A stretch of 36,069 bases of DNA. Source: Nymphaea colorata. Its lineage: Eukaryota; Streptophyta; Magnoliopsida; Nymphaeales; Nymphaeaceae. This document shows, piece by piece, positions 32,167-36,069 of this stretch (positions are counted from its first letter, which is position 1; every line of letters starts with the position of its first letter). A program made the translations under genes and the position numbers. Where the stretch lies: assembly GCF_008831285.2 (NCBI RefSeq), contig NW_022205063.1, forward strand, positions 1 to 36,069, given 5' to 3'. A model generated the notes under the pieces. That model was given only the letters and a program-made list of their open reading frames with translations. It ran no database searches and had not been told where the DNA came from.

Positions 32167-34440
32167 GAATTGGGCTTAGGTTTGTTGTTGGAATTAAATA
32201 TTATAGTCCCGTCATATTAATATGGAATTTACCATTCTATACGCTACTTCTAGGGAAAATTAAATGGAATGTTGATATTGTCCAATAATTTTGCACATGC
32301 AGGCCTTGCTAAGCTTATTAAACCTTTGCATCTTAATGATTTTCATAGCTTACATTGCTTATCTTGCAAAAATATTGTCATTTTAGGGATTTGAGTCTTG
32401 AAGCTAACTGCTGGCATGGAAAATGAAAGATGATCATTTCTTCGTAAGTTTTAAAAAGGGATTCTATTTAATTTCATGTGAGATGCAATTTATCGAAAAA
32501 TGGTGATGGAGAAATCGTGACGCAATACTCCTTGATGGATGCTTATTAGAAGGGAAAAATAACAAAATCTACAGAAATTTTGTATGGAAAATATTATAGA
32601 TAAGTCTTGAACTTATACTACTTTTAACTTTATTCAGTCCATATATTAGCATTGAAATAATATTAAACTTAAACATGCATCACGGCTTCTTTGTTTTTTA
32701 CAGCTTTACAATCAATCGATATGAGATCAATTCTTAGCTTTGGTTTTGGTCATATTGCCATTCTACCTTTTCCATGTTTTTAGAAGACGAAAAGAATGGT
32801 AGAAGGCTTTGATATCACCTTGTACGTTCTAGGAAGCAAGGGCTGTTTCTATCAATAAAAAGATAGGCTCAAGCGTATATTGCTTCATAATTCTATGGAT
32901 AAGATATCAAGAAGAACTATTAATCCTTTTGCCATGCTGTTAAGCCGATATTTTGAGCTAGTTTGCATCAAGATATCATATAGTTGGCTTACTCGTTGCA
33001 TCATAGTGTTAATTCATACTTAAAGAAGCGATGCACTTAAAATGATCATTATCAATAGCTAGGATTGCAATGAAGATTTTTGTTGATATGTGTGGTGATT
33101 TTCGATAGTACCTGCATCATTTCCAACGATCGCATCATCATAATTGCTTATGTTTTTAACTGTTGAGTACGTGATTCTAATGTTGGCTTACAGGAATAAA
33201 AAGTTTTGCTGTCTTCTGGTAATATCCTTAAAAAATAAATTAATAAGGAATAGCTTTTTTATTGATCAAGTCATTTACATATATTCAAACTGATTATTTT
33301 AGCTATTTTCGATGTTTTTTGGAGTATTTCACGATTTTTCTATACAATTTTTCTTTTTTGTTAATTTTTAATTAATTATTTTCAATATTCTAGAGAAAAA
33401 CTAAGAGGCTACATAAGCAAGCATATCAGCAATCAATAGTCCGTCATATATCAGTAAAATTTAAAGAGATGCTCGCGCTGTAGCAAATATTGCTTTACCT
33501 TTTCCAGCCAGTCCTCTGCAAAATTGATCATCGATAACTTATGGGATGATTGCCAAGTTTAACGATAGATATGCATGAAAATATAGACGAAAAACGACTA
33601 AGCATCAAGCTTAACAATATAAAAAGGTGTGTGGAGTTGAAATACTTGGCATAAGAGGGAAAGTATTAAGAAAAAAATTAAAGATGTTTTCTGAACCATT
33701 CTGACTATTTTGGGGCAGATTTGCATCTTTGTTAATATCAAAAACTTCCACAATGCTGGTACTTATCAATGCTGAATATCTTTTTCCTCATATCGATAAT
33801 TTCCAAAGCAGAAAATGTGTATTTGCCATCTTCTTTCTTCCAATAATATGATCCTATTAAACGGCTTATGCATTGATTATATATAATTGCTTTAATTAAA
33901 TTTTAAATGTTAAAAACTCTAATGATTAAACAAGTAAGAATGATCTTGAAGAACTTTGTTTTGGGGCTTTTTGGAAAGAGTCGAAGGAGCTCATTATAGA
34001 TCTATCATCCTTTTCTGTATGTTTTTAGTACGGCATGTTTTCTTTACGAGAAAATTTTAAATATCAAACCCTCTAACAAAACAAAAAATGAAAAAACTAT
34101 ACGAATGTTATAATGTAAATTCCTTCAAAATCTGACCATAGTTTCAATCCTCCATTATTTTTGCAAAATTCCAAGAGTCGCGGCAGTATTGAACTCAAAA
34201 CATTGATTAAGCTAAGATCGAAAGTTCTAATTGATTAAATTTCAAAGATGATGCAACCAAAATGACTCAAAATACCCAGGGGTAAGCAAACAGCGCATAG
34301 GATATCACAGTGATGTTTGGTGATTATTATAAGAAGTTAATAATTCCAAGACTATCAAAGAGGTCTTCCCAGAAGGATAATAGCCAAGGCTATGAAGAAA
34401 AGAGAAAAGAATGTACAGTATAATCATATAAAGAGATCAT
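32167..34440. other. 2.3-kb AT-rich spacer between the tandem SANT genes
   Basis: No intact gene. Minus-strand fragments between about 33180 and 32400 read like remnants of coding sequence in shifting frames (for example SNYDDAIVGNDAGTIENHHT and MKQYTLEPIFLLIETALASE), possibly a decayed transposon or gene. From about 34299 the duplicated unit begins. Confidence 0.35.
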
Positions 34441-35033
34441 TCATTTTATTGCATAAAACTCATCGGCCCCCTAAAGCCATCTTTAATCCATCATCTTGTT
34501 CCATAAATCCTCGTATTCGTCCACCCATCCCCATCTCTCAGATAGATCCTGAAGCATGACATCTGTTGTAGGGGTTTGTTAGGCTTTTGGCTCCTCCAGT
34601 GGGGATTATTAAAATAAAGGAGCAGCCTTCTGAAGTTCAAGGATATGGTCGATGATCTTAGGGATGCTGTGATGGTATTTCATCATTTTCTGATGGTGGC
34701 TGCGGCACTGAGCTGGTGAGCGAGTTTTGATCAGTTTGCTCATGAGTACGTTAATCTTTAGGACTTTCTCTGGTGCCAGTTTGATTCAAAGAGGTGACCA
34801 TTTTCGCTGAGGAAATTCATATATGCCACATTTTCTTCAAGTTTCCAAAGTGAGTTGTTAAAATTTTGAGAGTTCTCACCATCTTCTTGAGAGATTTTAA
34901 TTTGAAGCCTTCGTCTTCGTGAGTTCATGAACCTGGGCACATAGCTATCATCACATTAAGACTCATCAGAGGATTCCAAATTTACATTGTTTTGAGGTTT
35001 TATTTCACTCTTATTGTGCATTTGTTGCTTCAT
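34299..35033. repeat. Duplicated unit, copy B (SANT gene plus 3' flank)
   Basis: Partner of 31431-32166, about 2.87 kb away, same orientation. aggatatcacagtga at 34299-34313 matches 31431-31445; gene-internal blocks such as the QCRSHHQKMMKY segment are nearly identical. Confidence 0.8.
34441..35033 (-). CDS. SANT/Myb-like protein, tandem copy B
   Basis: ATG 35033 gives MKQQMHNKSEIKPQNNVNLE, then SSDESECDDSYVPRFMNSRR, SLWKLEENVAYMNFLSENGH, INVLMSKLIKTRSPAQCRSH and HQKMMKYHHSIPKIIDHILE. The tail is DVMLQDLSERWGWVDEYEDL-WNKMMDERWLEG, ending at TGA 34441-34443. About 197 aa. One base is missing after WHQRKS relative to copy A (near 34767), the only break I see. Same family as copy A and the protein at 20981-21684. 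Function unknown; the WGWVDEYEDLWNKMMD tail is well conserved between the copies and may be a protein-binding element. Confidence 0.74.
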
Positions 35034-35991
35034 TGGGCCTGCTTTGTTGTTTTGAATTTTTTATTATTATGATTACATCACATTTCCCAAGAATATAACA
35101 GTTATTCGTTTATTCTAGTCCAAAAAGAGCTTACCGACATACAGAACTATGAAAGTGATGAGATTTTGCATAGTTAAGCGTTTCCTGCCAGGCCTCTTAT
35201 TCTCTCTCATAATTTCTTGTGGTTTTGATCGAAATTTATATGGGAAAAATATGTGAATAGATTCAAAAGAGCTTTATCTTTAAGGAGGAATGACAGGAGT
35301 CGATTCCATCAACGTAAAAACCACTAAAATTCTATCTATTTTCCTAAATCTATCAGTTTAATGCAGAGAACATGCTAGCATTAAATGCTACTTTTCTTCA
35401 ATATTTTGAAAAAATGTACGAGAATGTTGGGATAGCAACCATATAGTCTCCATGTACTCCATCCATTGATCATGAAACACTGAAAAATGAAAAGTTGGAG
35501 TTATTCAATTCTTATTTTACTTCTGATCATTCGATTAGGATTCAACACTTTTATCCCCCACCCTCAAGGCATTGTAGATCCATCTGACATAAAAACTAGG
35601 TCATATACATGGACTTCATTATCATGATCAATTTTAAAACGTGATTTTGGGGATTTCGGTTCGGACTTTATTTTTCATGAGATTTCTACATTCAAAAAGT
35701 CAGTTCTACTAAAAGTCAGATAATAACGCCATATTTCATCTTTCAGGCCATTCAAATATTTAAAGATCATGGAGAGTTGAGTGTCCCATTGAAACCAACA
35801 TATTATATGGTAAAAAAAATATTTTTTATGGAGGATGGAAAATGAAGAGTTTTGATGCATGATTGCAAGAAAAATACAATAGTTTATTTTTGTAAAGGCC
35901 TTTTGTAAGTTATATTTATTTTAATTAATTACGGTGTTAAATAATTATCAAATTATGTTGAGCATTCAGGAATATATTGTAAAATAAAATA
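35034..35991. other. Right subtelomeric AT-rich region
   Basis: 958 bases between copy B and the telomere. The longest frame (minus 35675-35860, MHQNSSFSILHKKYFFYHII...) looks like chance. No repeats other than the telomere; unlike the left end, this end has a real gene-free spacer. Confidence 0.45.
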
Positions 35992-36069
35992 GGGGTTGGG
36001 GTTGGGGTTGGGTTGGGTTGGGGTTGGGTTGGGGTTGGGGTTGGGGTTGGGGTTGGGGTTGGGGTTGGG
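35992..36069. repeat. Right telomere, G4T2 repeats
   Basis: GGGGTT units to the last base, with three or four units shortened to GGGTT. Reverse complement of the left end, so both chromosome ends are present in one piece. Confidence 0.98.

Noticed and set aside
32400-33200. Possible transposase fragments in the SANT spacer
   Set aside because: Only short suggestive peptides in changing frames; no catalytic motif or inverted repeats identified.
173-36069. TAA/TAG as glutamine (the common ciliate code)
   Set aside because: First assumption; aligned conserved sites and the GCH1 paralogs favour Glu, and CAA/CAG are used normally. Only one weak position supported Gln.
1-36069. Programmed ribosomal frameshifting as in Euplotes
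   Set aside because: Breaks go in both directions, have no shared AAA-TAA/TAG type motif, and differ between duplicated copies.
1-36069. tRNA or rRNA genes
   Set aside because: No convincing A/B-box pair, clover-leaf or rRNA core sequence was seen by eye; a tRNA scan would settle it.

Overview
This window looks like a complete ciliate somatic (macronuclear) chromosome of 36 kb. It begins with CCCCAA repeats and ends with GGGGTT repeats, which are C4A2/G4T2 telomeres of the oligohymenophorean type. TGA behaves as the only stop codon. TAA and TAG occur inside almost every gene and have to be read as sense codons. At family-conserved sites, and in two tandem paralogous genes, they line up mostly with glutamate rather than glutamine (details in the findings). 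That is the peritrich nuclear code (Vorticella/Carchesium/Campanella group, NCBI table 30), so a peritrich or close relative is my best guess. Genes are closely packed on both strands. The introns I can see are tiny (20-26 nt, GT...AG).

Layout. 1-104 is the left telomere. 173-8572 holds an NT-C2/coiled-coil protein, a small unknown, a SAPS-domain (SIT4/PP6-associated) protein, a second coiled-coil protein and two unknowns. 8650-15725 holds a membrane family-2 glycosyltransferase, two tandem GTP cyclohydrolase I paralogs (one normal, one that has lost active-site residues), an eIF4E/4EHP-type cap-binding protein, a Dzip1-like zinc-finger protein, ALG14 and an unknown. 15966-23745 holds one or two small ORFs, a cyclin, a secreted histidine acid phosphatase, a GGIWID-type sugar transferase, a SANT/Myb-like protein and a TMEM43 (LUMA) homologue. 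From 23746 the DNA is more AT-rich and gene-poor: an unknown gene, a helix-turn-helix (possibly transposon-derived) ORF, a large unknown ORF, the tRNA pseudouridine synthase PUS3/Deg1, and two tandem copies of another SANT/Myb-like gene. 35992-36069 is the right telomere.

Many genes are clearly recognisable but change reading frame by one base one or more times. The breaks often lie at short homopolymers and fall at different places in duplicated copies. I read these mainly as single-base errors in the sequence, not as pseudogenes or programmed frameshifting, although that is inference. CDS coordinates below run from the first plausible ATG to the TGA across these breaks. In quoted peptides TAA/TAG are written as E.

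The genes do not form one pathway. They are an ordinary mix of housekeeping functions: translation, tRNA modification, N-glycosylation (ALG14), pterin synthesis, cell cycle, phosphatase regulation and cilium-related functions. I saw no tRNA, rRNA, CRISPR array or intact transposon.
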